Below are positions 31,400-44,700 of a stretch of DNA of 64,000 nucleotides, piece after piece. The stretch is from Capitulum mitella (lineage: Eukaryota; Arthropoda; Thecostraca; Pollicipedomorpha; Pollicipedidae). How positions within the stretch are numbered: position 1 is the stretch's first letter; each line of letters starts with the position of its first letter. The translations under genes and the position numbers were made by a program. The notes under the pieces are model-generated. The model ran no database searches, was not told the origin of the DNA, and worked only from the letters and a program-made list of their open reading frames with translations. The DNA lies in the NCBI GenBank assembly GCA_030062745.1, contig CP099853.1, positions 1-64,000 on the forward strand, in the 5' to 3' direction.

Positions 31400-33870
31400 C
31401 TTTAGGAGTTAGTTTGAACCATTTCTTCCTTATCATTGAAGAATTTAATACCCAGGACTTCCATTTTGCCAACCCAATGCATGACAAAATATTGGCAGAT
31501 TGGTTAACGTTCTGCTTGATGTCCATCCCACATGGCTTAAGATTTTACAATATCAGGAAAGCACCCGAGTTCCTGGCAACCACGCCACACGGAGTGTCAA
31601 CTGCGTAACAAGACACTGTGATCTCTGTTATCCCATACGAACGCCTCTGGCCTTGGGATTATTTTTGTCTTCAGAATGAGACATTCCATCCCTAGCAAAA
31701 TAAACAGCAGCTTAATGGATCTCCTCGCCAGCAAGGTCTTTCCAAAATTATGGTTTCTGAATTATCCCCACTTAGCGTTATTCCAACCACTGAGTTTTCA
31801 TACAGTGTTCTGAACCAATGCAATTGATAATACACCATTATGCATATCCTTTATTCATTCAAAACATTTTCAAGATGGTATGCGGTCTTGAGGTATAGGT
31901 TGGCCCTCTTCAAATTACACAACACATTGTCAGGTGTTTTCGTCTTCGGCAGACGATCTTCTCATTTTCCTCATTTTGAGCGGGATTACAGATCATCTTG
32001 GGATCCTGCATGATACCGCTTTTGCTCTTAGGATTTTCAAGGCGATTTTGCGACTCGTATGTTTGTTTTTCATGTGAAGATTGCCACATGTCTGAAGTTC
32101 TATGACAGGATGATTAAAGTAATTGTTAAAAATGGCAAAGTTTGAAGTTGCCCTCTTGGTTTTGCATTCGTTGGCGACAGTCGGATGCTCGTAACGAAAG
32201 ATCTTTTAAGTCTTCGCTTTCGGAACAGCTGCTCAGAAACGTCCATGGCTTTTAACGGAAAGACCTTACTGGTTTCGGATTCGTTAAGAAAAACGGTGCA
32301 GAGCTTGGGTCTGAAAACGGAGGACTGACCCTAATCTTAATGTCATTCTAAAAAGATATAGCATTAGGTGCTAAAACAAAAACATCATAGTTTTACAGTA
32401 GCACGCACAAATTCTTTTTGATATATAATGCCACAATATCACAAAAGCTACATATAAAAAATGGCTGTCTACGGCCTGGCTGAACGCAGCAGCCGGAGCT
32501 TCTTCCCGTTGGTCCGAGCCGCAGCAGCCATCGCGCCTAGACGACATCCGGCCGTTGCTGGCGCGGCCGGTAAAAAACAAATATTCTGTCCATCATGCAA
32601 CTTCATGAGGTGTAAAATTTCCGCAATCGGCACCAGATTTTTTCCAACCCTGAATGACAGTCTTTCAGCACTCAGGTTTCTGATCTTCTTATCACTAAAA
32701 AAAACATAAGAAAACAGGACACAGTAGGCTTTAGTAACAATTATTCTAGACTTTTTTCGAAGTAAGTAGCTAGCCAGCTTTGAAGTATGAACACATACCT
32801 CGGTATCACACCGACAAGCAGCTACTTATAAGTTACACAATACAGTGCCGGCCGTGTTTATATTTAGAAATTAAGCTTTAGCAGCATCATGATAAATATA
32901 TCGAGCCGTCGGATGATATTCCTTACCATACAGCAGGTTACCACCAAGCTGAACTTCCAGTGCCATATGGACACCTCTGAGGGGGCACGACCGCGACACA
33001 GCAGAATTAGGAGCAAAAATGGCGACCGGCCGAAGGACGCCGTAATATTGCAATATCTATCTTCATCAAGATTATGGAAATCTACGTAAAGAAGTGCGGA
33101 AACAAAATCAATCCGGAAAGTGAATGACATTTGTCTTACAAGATAAAAATTTAGGAGAGACGTTCACAGATCTTTTAACAGACTTTTTTGTGAAAAAGGC
33201 TTTCAATGCAACGGCGCAATGCAAAGTCATACTCAGTCAAGGTTATTCCGGAGTTTTTCATCTTCCAAAACTATATCTTCTGATTCGTGCAAAACACCTC
33301 ACCGCATGTTCTTCTTCGCAGTTTTGAGTTTGGTGGGGAAAGCCCGGTCGTCCTGAGGAACTTCCAACTTACAAAATTAAAGGCATCCCCAGTGTTTTAA
33401 CTTATGAAAAACAGGCCTGTCTAGTGGTGTTGTTAGGAATGTGCAGCATCAGCCATGATGTGAATATTATTCCGAGAGATCTTCCCTTCATAAACCCTGT
33501 TTGACTAGCGTCAATCAGCTTGACCATGAATCCCTGTAACCTGTCTGCCATTGCCCAAGAACTTTCTCTATAACCATCCTTTGGCAATGTGATTGGTCCG
33601 CACCAGTTCTTCAACTGTCTGACCTTATTACCTATGGGAATGAGTGTAACAATTCCATTCTCCAGGGTTGTCGATAGCACTGCGCGTAAAAGCTCTCGAA
33701 ACGTGTGGAAAACGAATACCTCTAAGTCCACCCAACAGAACTTAGAAAGAAAAATCCGTGGGAAATCCATCACTCACAGGGGATTTGTTATATTTTGTCG
33801 AGAAAAGACCACCTGGTATCTCTCCATCTCACCCGGACGACTCAGCCCAATCCAATCCGAGATGAACTAC
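31400..33870 (-). pseudogene. L1/Tx1-like LINE reverse transcriptase, fragments split by ~1.5 kb
   Basis: At 33870 down to 33400 the minus strand reads an RT N-terminal half: ENGIVTLIPIGNK, LKNWCGPITL, MADRLQGFMVKLIDASQTGF and MKGRS, as in L1/Tx1 elements. At about 31830 down to 31690 it reads HWFRTLYENSVVGI then WRGDPLS, the equivalent of the RQGDPLSP palm motif, followed by broken frames to about 31400. The order is colinear. The 1.5 kb between (about 31850-33390) shows no RT motif and may be inserted or too decayed to read. Multiple stops and frameshifts make it an old fossil. Confidence 0.65.
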
Positions 33871-35829
33871 AGCTCTTCATATCAAATCCCTGAAAAAGGG
33901 ACTCAAAAAAGGTTCTGAGTCATGAGTGTGAAAATAACTCTGAAATGGTGCACAAGGCACTTCAGCATCTTTTACTGACCATGTTTTTTAGCCCGTTAGG
34001 TAGCTTTAGAACAGGAATAAGTTAGCGAAGGGTATTTTCGTCCTCCAAATTCAAGAAACATTTCCTTGATTTTTTCGCATGCTCGTAAAAATCTCGCCCC
34101 TGAACGGATAACATCTCACAGCTAAATGTTTTCAGAATTTTCAAGATTTGTCTTTCTTAAAGTCTAGCTCTTCTGCAAGGCCATTAGAGGGCTGAAGATC
34201 CAATCGTCTTTTGTATCTCTCTACCTCGGTCTAAAGCGACTTCTCCGCGCGGGGACTGCATGGCAGAGGTCGGCCGCCCGGCCGGGCCGGAACTCCTCAC
34301 ACCAGCGGCGAACGAGTCTGAGGGGTCTGTTTGAAATCGTCCATAATGACCGGGCAAATGCCGCAGGAGCCCTCTGGCAGTAAGCGCTCGTGTTGCGGAA
34401 AATCCCGGCCGACGAGCGCGGCCGCCTCGGCCGCGTCAGCGCCGCGCGGGGCGATTTGGCGCGCGGTCCAGTTAGCGCACTCCTCCTAGGAGGGCGTTGC
34501 TATACCAACGGCCGGGCGCGCAAACTGCGAGAGGCGCCCCAACAGGAGCATGCTAGAGTCGGGCGGGGTTCGGGAAATGTCGTCAGAGATCCGGTCTCCG
34601 GGCTGAAAAGTATCTCAGGGACAGACTGCCGTGAAAAATTCCAAATATTTTCTCAAGTTAAATAAGAGGAATGCAGTAGATTAATCAGACATCAGGAATG
34701 GTCCATGAAATGATAACACGTCCTGACTTGAGGCTAAAAACCTCCCTTGCTGAGCTCGAGGGAAAAAAGGACCGAATTAAGCCAACACCTGCAAATGTTG
34801 CAGCTTATTTGGGGAGAAGAAACCGTGACACCACTCATCGCAAAGACTGTGAAAGTCTAGAGGAGCAATAATCTTCTAAACAATTAATTATAGCGTTAAT
34901 AGACATAAAAAAACAAAATCACCGGGGTCCAATGGCAATACGGCTTGCTTTTTCCAACACTTCAAGCGACGGGAATACATGCAGAACATTTTCGCAACAC
35001 AGCTCACAGGTAGACGCCCAGCCAAACGCAATGTCGGATTGGTACGGACAAATTTTGATAGGCCGAGTAAGAGTTGGCCTGCCCTACGAACAAGACTCTT
35101 TTCGTCTCACTCCATTGCTTCCCACTCAGATTGAAAGATGGAACTACTGTTTATCTCACCGCGTTCGGTCTGCGAACAAGTACTTGCCCACGCACCGGAC
35201 GAAGTTTCTGCGATCGTTGACCCTGGCGCCCTTTGCCGGAGGGGACGACCGACCGGCGACGGACGGAACGCGTAAACAACAATATTTTCGAGTTCCCGCG
35301 CGGGCCGGGTGCCGGGCCCTCCGAAGGGGTTGACGACCTCTGGGACTGCGGAATTCGCCGCACTGACCTAACCGCGCCCAGTTGTTCTCTCAACGTTTCA
35401 GTTCCCAAAGGCAGCAGCCGAAGCGTACGAGCGATGTGGGCCCGGAATGGATGTGCTGCGTGAGCGAGTGAAACGAGGAACGGGCATTTGTAATGCTCGT
35501 AATAAAGAGTGACAAGGGTGACGGACAGATGTTGAAGTGAGGAACAGATTGAACGATGACGCCGACAGGGCGTAACTGCCGACTTCGTTTAGGTCGATGG
35601 TACGCGGGGAAAAAACGAGACCAGCCAGCGTGGCAGGGAACAGAAAAGCAAGGATCGAGATAGTTTATAGTGTGCGAATGTAAAAAAAACGGGACGAACA
35701 GAAGTTGTAGAGGACGAAGATAAGGAAAGGAGGTAGTTTATAGTCCGATCGCGAGCGAACAAGTCAGGGCAGAGAAATGACCGTAAACGGAGGAACTTCA
35801 GGGTGAAACGTCAGCCGATCTGAAATGTT
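33871..35829. other. Intergenic; GC/CpG-rich patches
   Basis: 34230-34600 and 35150-35460 are CpG-rich and open in several frames, but no frame shows a motif or splice structure I can support. They could be promoter-associated islands of genes outside view. The rest is featureless. Confidence 0.35.
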
Positions 35830-38520
35830 ACATGGACCCCGAATGGGTTTCACGGACCTGTGTGAAACGCCGAAGGTTCTTGATGCAGTCAGAGGGCCTC
35901 TGGGAGGCTTAATGAGACCCTGAGACGGAAAGATGGCCCTAAGATGAATAGAGGGGCCCCTGAAGCCTTACAAGGGTGCTTGGGACCGCAAAGAGGGGCC
36001 CCAACGTGGCAAAGGGTCCATGAAACCGTTTGAGGTGCCACAGGGGTCCCTGAGACGACAAGAGCTTAACCTTTCCGCGGCGGAATCCCCCCCTGGTTTT
36101 GTTGCAATTCCAGGCTTTTTAACGAGCTTCCGAAACTTGGTCTTTTCCTAGTATTTCTTCTCGCGCCGTGAAATTTGAAATTTATTTTGTGGCGGAGCCA
36201 GGATTTTTGGGCACTAGGTTTTTTGGCCATGTTGGGTAAAGGAAAATGTCTGCCAAAACGAGTTTTTGAGATAGACTAAACTTTATATGAATATATAGCT
36301 AATAGTTGAGAATGTGCATATGTAGTTTTGTTTATCTGAGGTACTTTACAGGCCAGGTCAGGTAGTAAATAATTTGTTTTTTAGAAAAATTTCGGCGCGT
36401 TTTTTAAATGCCAAACCCGGAACATATATGCGTAGAAGATGCCCTCTACTTGTGTACCAGTTTCGTTGATATGTTCGGTCACGGGCTATGACCTAAAATG
36501 TCGTGCACGTACCCTATATCGAAAGCCAAAAGATGAATTTTTTGGAATAGAGTGAATTTAATCGATTAAAAACGTTTACAGATAATATTGAATGCACACG
36601 ACATATTAGGTCCCAAGGTACTGGGGTCATTTAAGGTCAAGGTCACAAGTTGATCTGAGAACGTGTGACCATGAAGTTCCCCTTTTATGTCCTGGCACCG
36701 CCTATGCTAACATTATCAAACATTGTATGTTTGTACTTTTAAGCATAAATGACTAGCGAAGCTAAAAAGTGTTTTGGTTCTTTTGTTATTCGTTATTGGA
36801 AAACTAATCCCCTATTTTTGAAACCCTGTGACGCCCATGAATTTTCTCAAAATTTCAATTTGCATCCCATGGTAAAGCCTATCTAATCTCTCGATTGATG
36901 CCAATTTCATCGAAGTGGTCTATAAACAAAGAGTTATAGAAGTAAAAGTACCCCCATTTTGAAATTTTTGCCCCTGTGTAATTTCAATTTTTAAATTTAT
37001 TTTTTAAGTGTAGTTCACGTCACGGCAAATGATTGTCGTTTGTTGCGATGAAATCGGATAGTGTTCTAATCTGGGGGGGGCCAATCCGCCCCCCCTGCCG
37101 GGAATCGGCCATACCGTTAGCCCTCCGGGAATAGGGTTAAGAGGGTGCCTGGCACAGCATAGGGAGACCCTGGCCAGCCAGAGGGACCCCTGAACGGGGA
37201 TTCATCAATGGTTTTCTCAACTCGAGAGGAGCCCAAATGGGCTAAACCAGTCGGTTTGAAAACCTGTGGGGTTTCTTGATGCAGTCGGTGGCCCCGGGAA
37301 GATCAAGTGGGTCGTGAAGCGGCAAGGTGGCCCTCTACGCGGCAGATGGCCCCTGAGACCGCCAAAAAGGCCGGAGCGCTCCAGCGAGGCAAAGACGATA
37401 AGAGGACTTCTGAGGTGGTATGGGGGCCCTGGACGGCCAGAGGGCCCCCGAGTGTGAAAGGTGGGCTCCTGGCACAAAGGAGTCGCCGCCCGGACCTGGT
37501 GGTTGAGGAGCCGGACAACTGAGTCCGGGGTTGTGACAAGCGCTGGGCTCGAGTCCCAGAACGGGCGTCTGTATTTGGACCGGGACCGGAAGGGTCAGCC
37601 GGTCACGGGGCAGCCGTTTCTTGGAGTTGCACGGCACGATATCCTCCAGCGCCATCTGGTGGGGCGTCTGGGGCAAAATTACTCCATATTTGGGAACACC
37701 TGCGTGGCGGGGTCAGGTTCCAGCAATAAGGTCGGCTTAGCATGGGCGTTGATCCCAGTGTCCCTCCCCCCACTTCAGCATATTCGGGATAGATTTATTT
37801 TTCTTTTAAAAATGTCCACCTGAGACTGCCAGCGAGGCCCTGAAGCGCCAACAAAAGCCCTGATACGACTAGAGGGCACCCAAGACTGCTAGGTATACCC
37901 CTATGCAACAGAGGAAGACGCCTGATACAGCCATTGGGATTACCGGAGACGTTCTGAGGACCCATGACATTGCAAAGGTGCCCTGAAATCGCCAAAAGAT
38001 CTTTTGTAACTGCAGAGGGTCCCTGAGACGGTAAAAATGTTCCCCAGAGACGACAAGAGAGGCACCTAGGACACCATGCGATCCACTGAGACTGCTAAAG
38101 AGGGGTCTTTGAGACTGCTAACCCGCAGTCTCTAGCGACAGGAGCCACTGAGACGACCAGAGGGGCCCCTGAAGCTACTAAGCCTTGAGACGCCCAGATA
38201 GTTCGTTAAACGGCCAAAGGACCTAGACCATTGTCAGAGATGCCTGTCATGGCAGAGAGAGACTTATAGAGATCCCTTGCTGCTTTCTAAGGGGCTCCGA
38301 AGACGGCAAAAATTTCCCAGGGACGGCAGGAGGGGACCCGAGATGTCTTAAGCGTCCCTGGAACTTCCAGTCGGGTCCATGAAACTGTCCGAAATACCCC
38401 TGAAACAGCCAAAGGATCGCCTGAGACATCCCGAGGACACGTAGACTTTTAGAAGGAACCTGAGACCATTAGAGGACCCTGACACGGTAGACGGCCAGAC
38501 ACCACCGAAACGTTAGCAAA
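35830..38520 (+). repeat. Degenerate minisatellite array, ~20-26 bp period, split by an element
   Basis: Phrases like CCCTGAGACnGCnAAAGAGG recur many times in two blocks, 35830-36065 and 37141-38520, with heavy substitution. They were one array before the TTAA element at 36070-37136 inserted. Long open frames at 37217-37823 on both strands follow the repeat and are not credible genes. Confidence 0.75.
36070..37136 (-). mobile_element. TTAA-flanked non-autonomous element, family 2, copy 2
   Basis: Exact TTAA duplications lie at 36066-36069 and 37137-37140. The right end GGAATAGGG complements the CCCTATTCCC end of copy 1. The left end CCTTTCCGCGGCGG is diverged. It is 1067 bp, non-coding, and inserted into the minisatellite. 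Its interior includes AGGTCAAGGTCA near 36637. Confidence 0.85.
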
Positions 38521-40595
38521 AAGGCCCCCAGAAGCTGCGGTGGCAGAGGGTCTCCTGGATCAGATTCAGCCACGAGATTTCAAAATAGAGGGAGTGGCGC
38601 AGCCACCTAAAATCCCGCCGTTGTTGTTATTTCGGCCACTTTGTAGGGGACAAAACTCGAAATTTTCTCAAAGAGGTGGCATACTGAAATTATTTCTGCA
38701 ACCTTATATAGAAAAAATGCAAAATACATAAAGTATTTCAGCCTGGAGCCGAGCGGACCAACTTTTTTACGTCATAACAGAAAAATAAAGGTGGCCAGGC
38801 GCTGACCATTCCCCCGTCCGATTTTGAAATATCATCTATTTGCGTTTCGTATTACTGCAGAATGCTAGGTATACGTTTTGGAACCATGCATAAATGATTC
38901 AGTGATACTGCTTTATGATCATCTATCCGCCCTTGTTAGGGGAGAGAGCTTTCCGCCTCGGGCGCTGGACGCGAGCGTATTCTGATTATTTTCGTTGCGC
39001 GGATTCGAGTAGATGCCCAGTTTGCTCTAGCTTTATTTGCAGATGCAAACAAAACACCGACATCGATGAGCCATGCAACATTCCTTTTGTGCGCCTCGAT
39101 CTGAACAGGGTCGGATACCATGCACGGTTTAATAATTAGACAACGTATATAGGAAAAGCAGCCTTATGAAAGACAGTTTGCGAAAGACGGAATGATCGGA
39201 ATAAATTTTGCACTGTGCCTTAGGTGTATGTGAGACCACGAGCCTCCACTGCAAAGGTCTGGCTCTAGATAAACTCCGAGAAGTATCTGACGTTCACAAA
39301 AATAAAACCACTCATCCCATCGGATTTTCAACATTTGCCAATCCCCGCCCGTCACGGCTGGTGCTCTCCTCTTTGGGGACGCACGCAGCCTGTGTCCTGG
39401 TCCACCACCAGAATCTCAAACTGAAAATGTTTGCGGACGGGTGTAACTGTTATACAGAGCTCTTGTTGTTGCTGCCCTCCCACAATTCCTGGCCCTGCCC
39501 CGTCCCCACTCTGCGCCGCCTCAGACGTCGGACGCGGGGAGAAAGGGGACTGGGCAAACGGCGGCCGGCCGCGGCGCCCGGGAGGGACGACGCGAGACGC
39601 GTTGCCAGAGATGGCATGAAAATGTCCGCCATGATCTACACTTGTTCGGGTAGTAACAGGCATGCACAGTTCAAAAGTGATGGTTTTTAACATCGAACTT
39701 GAAGATTTCATCTGCAATTTATATATAAACCATAGTTATGATTGTAGTAATTTTGGTGCGCAATTATGGCCGAATTTAGCCTCTGTTCGTCTGTGTTGAA
39801 GCCAAGCGCCTGTGACGAATGGTGCATGAGATACGGTCGTTTGAAACTTGTTCTTTTCCAAAGCTTGAAAATGGGAAATTGCCGATAACTTCAAAACTTT
39901 AATTCCATTCAATCCAGTTTTCCCAGATCGCTTTATTGCGAGCGTGGCCGAAGGCCAAATTAATCGTACTTCACCTAGCATAAAAAATTAGCCTGAACGG
40001 ACCGACCCGGCCACGTCACTTTGTGGGGTCTAATAACATTGCAGTCACCAGGCACCGACTCATGAAATTTTCACCAGAAGATACCCTACTTCTCTAAGTT
40101 TCATGCCTTTGCATGACGTAACTTTTCCAAGTATAATGCTTTATCCGACATAAAGGAACACAAAGGAACTCGACTCCATTTATCCTGGCGCATTTAAGGC
40201 AACAAGTCTATGACAACTTGTTTCGCGTCGACATAAATTCGATTTAACTCAACGCAAAAAACATCGCCTACCCTGGAGGAAAACCCCGGCGCCAACGGAA
40301 TGGACGCAAGGCTACGGACGGTCTAGCCAGTCAGCAGAAATTTGCTGGCAAAATGTACGAGCAAAATACAACATGCTCGATCATGCGGCACAGGTCTCTC
40401 GGTCGTCACTTGGCAGTTGGCGGCTACACACGGGACAACCAGCATGACACTCCAGACAACGTCAGTCGTCCCAACACTCCAGACAGCGACAACGGTCCGA
40501 TCCGAGACGGCAGAGAACGACTGAACCACTCAACGTGCATACAGAACATCATTCAAATGGAAGGTATTGTCAATGAAAAACATGGAGAGGGAACA
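38521..40595. other. Intergenic, nothing firm
   Basis: There is a GC-rich patch at 39480-39610 with overlapping open frames on both strands and no motif. No repeat shared with the rest of the window was seen. Confidence 0.4.
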
Positions 40596-40599
40596 TTAA

Positions 40600-41778
40600 C
40601 CCGCCCCCGACTGGGGGGCACGGTTGACCGCCTCCCTGAGGTTTTTCTAGGATTGCGAGAGAACAAACAAACGCAGCCCCACGAAACCTGGTGTACCTTT
40701 CACTTAATCATTTCTACCTACACCTTGCGTTAAAATTTTGATCTCAGGTCAAGTCAGGTGTCTGACGTAGGTCAGGTCAAGCGCACCTATGTCCAAAAAG
40801 TTTATCGCCCTGTAACTTTTTCGGAAAATAAGATATCACAATAATACTTTCAGGAATTAGAGATCTTGATAGATGCAACAAAGATACTATCCCAGATTCT
40901 TCGGAATTTTCCGGGTCATTCACCTAAGGTCAAGCCCATTTTTAAGACATATCGCCGTTTTTTCGGATATTGGCGGAATTTTTGCACAACATTTTTAGTG
41001 TGGAGTGATGCAGACATTTAATTGCCGCCAATGGGCAAAGTATCAATGACTTCCAGCCATTGACCTTGGGTCAGGTCACGAACAACTGTTATGAGACAAA
41101 ATGTACCGCCGTCAAAATCAGCGATGAGTTACTCAGAATGGGTAGAAAATGGCAGAACTGGGTTGCAAGGACGCAAGGAATATCAAGAACCTCAAAAAGT
41201 AAAAAAATGCATGTTTTGGAAATAAACAGGCTCTCGGGAATAAAGCTCCGCCAATTGTGTAAATTGGCAGCTAATGAATTTTTTTCAAAATTTAAGCATG
41301 TATCACAAGAACCGCTAAGATCAATAAAATTTACATGTATAGGCTATGTGGCGGAAATAAAGACACGCTAAAATTAGTTCCCGTTAATTTTTTACTGCTT
41401 ACGGCTGCGGCGCCCGCCGACAACCGACGCGAAAATTGCCGTATCTTTAACTAAATGTTTCGGCGTATATATTGAACAAATCTGATACCTTAGACGAGTA
41501 TGGGCATCTGCGGGTCTTCACCTGTGTTGGTGCCTTTACCTATGCGTTATTAGTCTTGAGATTCAGGCCGTTTCTCGGTCTCATGCAGTCGGCTATGATC
41601 AAATATATATAGGGCATTAATGGCTTACATATTATCCAAAACTAAAGATGAGACCAGTTTGGAGCTCTGCTTGTCACGAGTTTTCCAACGGTGTGCTTAT
41701 TTTTTATCGCGCGACGAACTGTTCGTGAATTAGAGTCCAGTCGGGCGTAATCGCCGCCAACGTACGGTCGTGCGCAGG
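40600..41778 (+). mobile_element. TTAA-flanked non-autonomous element, family 1, copy 3
   Basis: TTAA at 40596-40599 and 41779-41782. The left end is CCCGCCCCCGACTGGGGGGC and the right end GGTCGTGCGCAGG. It is 1179 bp. Interior blocks are shared with the other four copies. Open frames within it (for example 41060-41371) are not conserved between copies, so it is non-coding. Confidence 0.85.
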
Positions 41779-41782
41779 TTAA

Positions 41783-44700
41783 GACATTAAAGTTCAGCGC
41801 CGCTCTAAGTCTAGACATAGCCGTCGCCATTACAGAAAGGGTTTAGTGAGCAGCCCCCCCAATGTTTTTTCGCAAGTTTTACCCCAGGACGACTGTTCCG
41901 ATCTCTCTGACACTTTACACAGCTGAATTTTTAGTGTTTTTACATACTTTCAGAAAGCTGACGTTTCATTCTTGGACATGACACTGATATATGGCCTTCT
42001 TGAGGGCATGTTACCGCGAAATCGCGAAACGAACCTTGATCGGGCATGAAACGTTTCAGTTGTTTTAATTCGTTGGTTTGAACAGTAAGCATTACTAACT
42101 ATAATGCATGGTGTCATTCACGGTGCCAGTGGCCTCTGCACTATAATGCTTACTTGGGTCCAGGTCGTCTCGGGCCAAAATGAGGAATTGAGTTTACTTA
42201 CATTTTTGCCTGTTATTGACCTTCGAAGGGTCATAATTAGATCGAAAATGTTGAACTGTTTAGCAACAATAGCTTGAATCCTTTATCGTCAGCAGTCGTC
42301 CTGGAAACCTTAAAAGCATTCCTATGGGTTACATGCCATGAATGGATAGGATCTAATAAAAACAGAACCCATTGGCTTGACCTACTTTGAGGTCTCCTAC
42401 CACTTGATTGCGCTGCTTGAAAGGGTCAAACGGAATACCGTTGGGTAGCCAAAATAACGAGCTAAACGCTCTGTTTTGTTTCGTGGAAATATCATGTCAT
42501 GTTTGAAAATAACGGGAGGATCGCACGAACTCAAAGATGGCCAGATAGCTAATACTGATGAGGTTCAATATGGGGTAAATTTTCCGGTATTGTCAGACAT
42601 CCCTGTAGTGATTTTTGTGAGCCCTCGCAACCAACTCATGGACGCCCCTGGACTACGTATTGTTTTTCACAAAAAGGCTGAGCAGAGGCTTCGTATGCAT
42701 TCCTTTGGTAAGGGTCCAGCCCCACCAAGACAAATTTGAGCACTGTCGATATGGATTTGGGCCCCACCACTGCATTTGGCCAGAATGATCTTAACCCGTC
42801 CCCGACTGGGAAGGGGCAGTTGACCGCTCCCCCTGAGGTTTTTCTGGGATTGCGAGAGAACAAACAAACACAGAGTCGCGAAACTTCGTGTACCTTTTGC
42901 TTAATCAATTTTACATCTCGTGTCAAAACTTTGACCTCAGGTCTGGTCAGGTGCCTGACCTAGGTCAGGCCAAACAGACCTACGTCCAAAAAGTTTAGTG
43001 CTCTCTAACTTTTTTGGAAAACAAGATATCTCAATAATACTTTCAAGGATTAGTGATCGTGATAGATGCAACAAATCTGCTATCTCAGATTTTTTGGAAT
43101 TTTCCGGGTCATTGACCTAAGGTCAAGCCCATTTTTAAGGCATGTCGTCGTTTTTTTCGGAAATTGACGGAATATTTCATAACATTTTTATTGTGGAGTG
43201 AAGCAGACATCTAGTTACCGTCATTGGCCAAAGTATCAATGACTATCCAGCCATTGACCTGAGGTCAGGTCACGAACAATTGTAGCGAGCCAAAATGTAC
43301 CATCGCCAAAATTGGCGATGAATTACTCAGAATGGGTAGACAATGACAGAACTGGCTTGCACAGACGTAATACCAGGAACCTCAAGAAGTTTAAAGAATA
43401 CATATTTTGGAAATAAACAGACTCTCGCGAATAAAGCTCCGCCAATTATGTAGATTGGTAACTAATGAATTTTTCCAAAATTTAAGCATGAAAAACCATC
43501 AGAAGAACCACTAAGATCAATAAACTTTGCATAGATCGTCTTTTTGGCGAAAATAAAGCAACGCTAAAATTAGTTACCGTCAACTTCTTACCGCATACGG
43601 TTGCGGCGCTCGCCAACAGCCGGAGCGAGCATTGTTGTGTCTGTAACTCAACGTTTCGGCGTATATATTGAACAAATCTGGGAAATTAGACGTGAATCGG
43701 CATCCGCGGGCCTTTACTTGTGCGCTGGTGCCTTTACCTATGCGTTATGAGTCACAGTCCTTGAGACTCTGGCCATTTCTCGATCTCACACTGTCGGCTA
43801 TGAGAAAACATATATGGGACGTAAATGGCTTACATATTATCTAAAACTAAAAATGAGACCAGTTTCGAGCTCTACTCGTCACAAGCTTTCCAACGGTATG
43901 CTTATTTGTATCGTGCGACCAACGGTTCGTGAGTTAGAGGAGGCGGCCAACTGCCCCCCCCCCCTCCCAGTCGCGCATGTTCGAAACCGACCGACGGTCG
44001 TGCGCGGGTGAAGGAATGATGATTTAAGCTGATAGTGACAGCCGTTCCAAAAGTTTGTTTTGAGAATGCATTACATTTGCAATGTCAGGTTGGGTGAAAA
44101 CTCCCGTGCTTTGTACATGCCAGTGTCTATTAAACGCGCAATGAAGACATTTTTTACATCAGTTAAACCATCTTCATCAGCTGCCGGTGGACAAAATACA
44201 TCGGCCCCAGAGAAATTCATATTTAGGGGACGTCGGAATGACCAGCGGTATCTCGGGACCTCACCTATCACGAAACGTTGACCAAACGACGGCCCTGCGC
44301 TTGACCCAGTAAAGGTTACCGTCTGAACTTGGCAACAAGCCAAATCCCGGCACATATTGTCTCCCTAGTCACAATTTCGAATAAACACGGCCCACTTATT
44401 CAAAGGCCCGTGCACCGAAGCTCACTTGCACGGAACTGACCCGGAAGATGACACCGTTTCGCCTGACCTCAGATAAAAATATCCGGTATCGATTAACATC
44501 ATGATAGCTGTAGCAGTTTTCGCGAGTTGCGGCCCGATTCTGTCTCCCCCTGAACAAAAGAAAGATAAATTGCGTAGGGGTATTTCAGTTGGTGTAAAAG
44601 ACGTCATCACGATATACGTCTACTTTGTGTAAAAGTATTCCAAACCGTTCTGCGGCTGGTTCACGACGGGATGGGTTTGCGGCCTTCGCTACAAAGGCTC

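Noticed and set aside
37217..37823. Opposing 86-120 codon frames
   Set aside because: They lie in the degenerate minisatellite array; the frames follow the repeat unit.
41060..41371. 103-codon frame inside a TTAA element
   Set aside because: The other four copies of the element do not keep it open; no transposase motifs.
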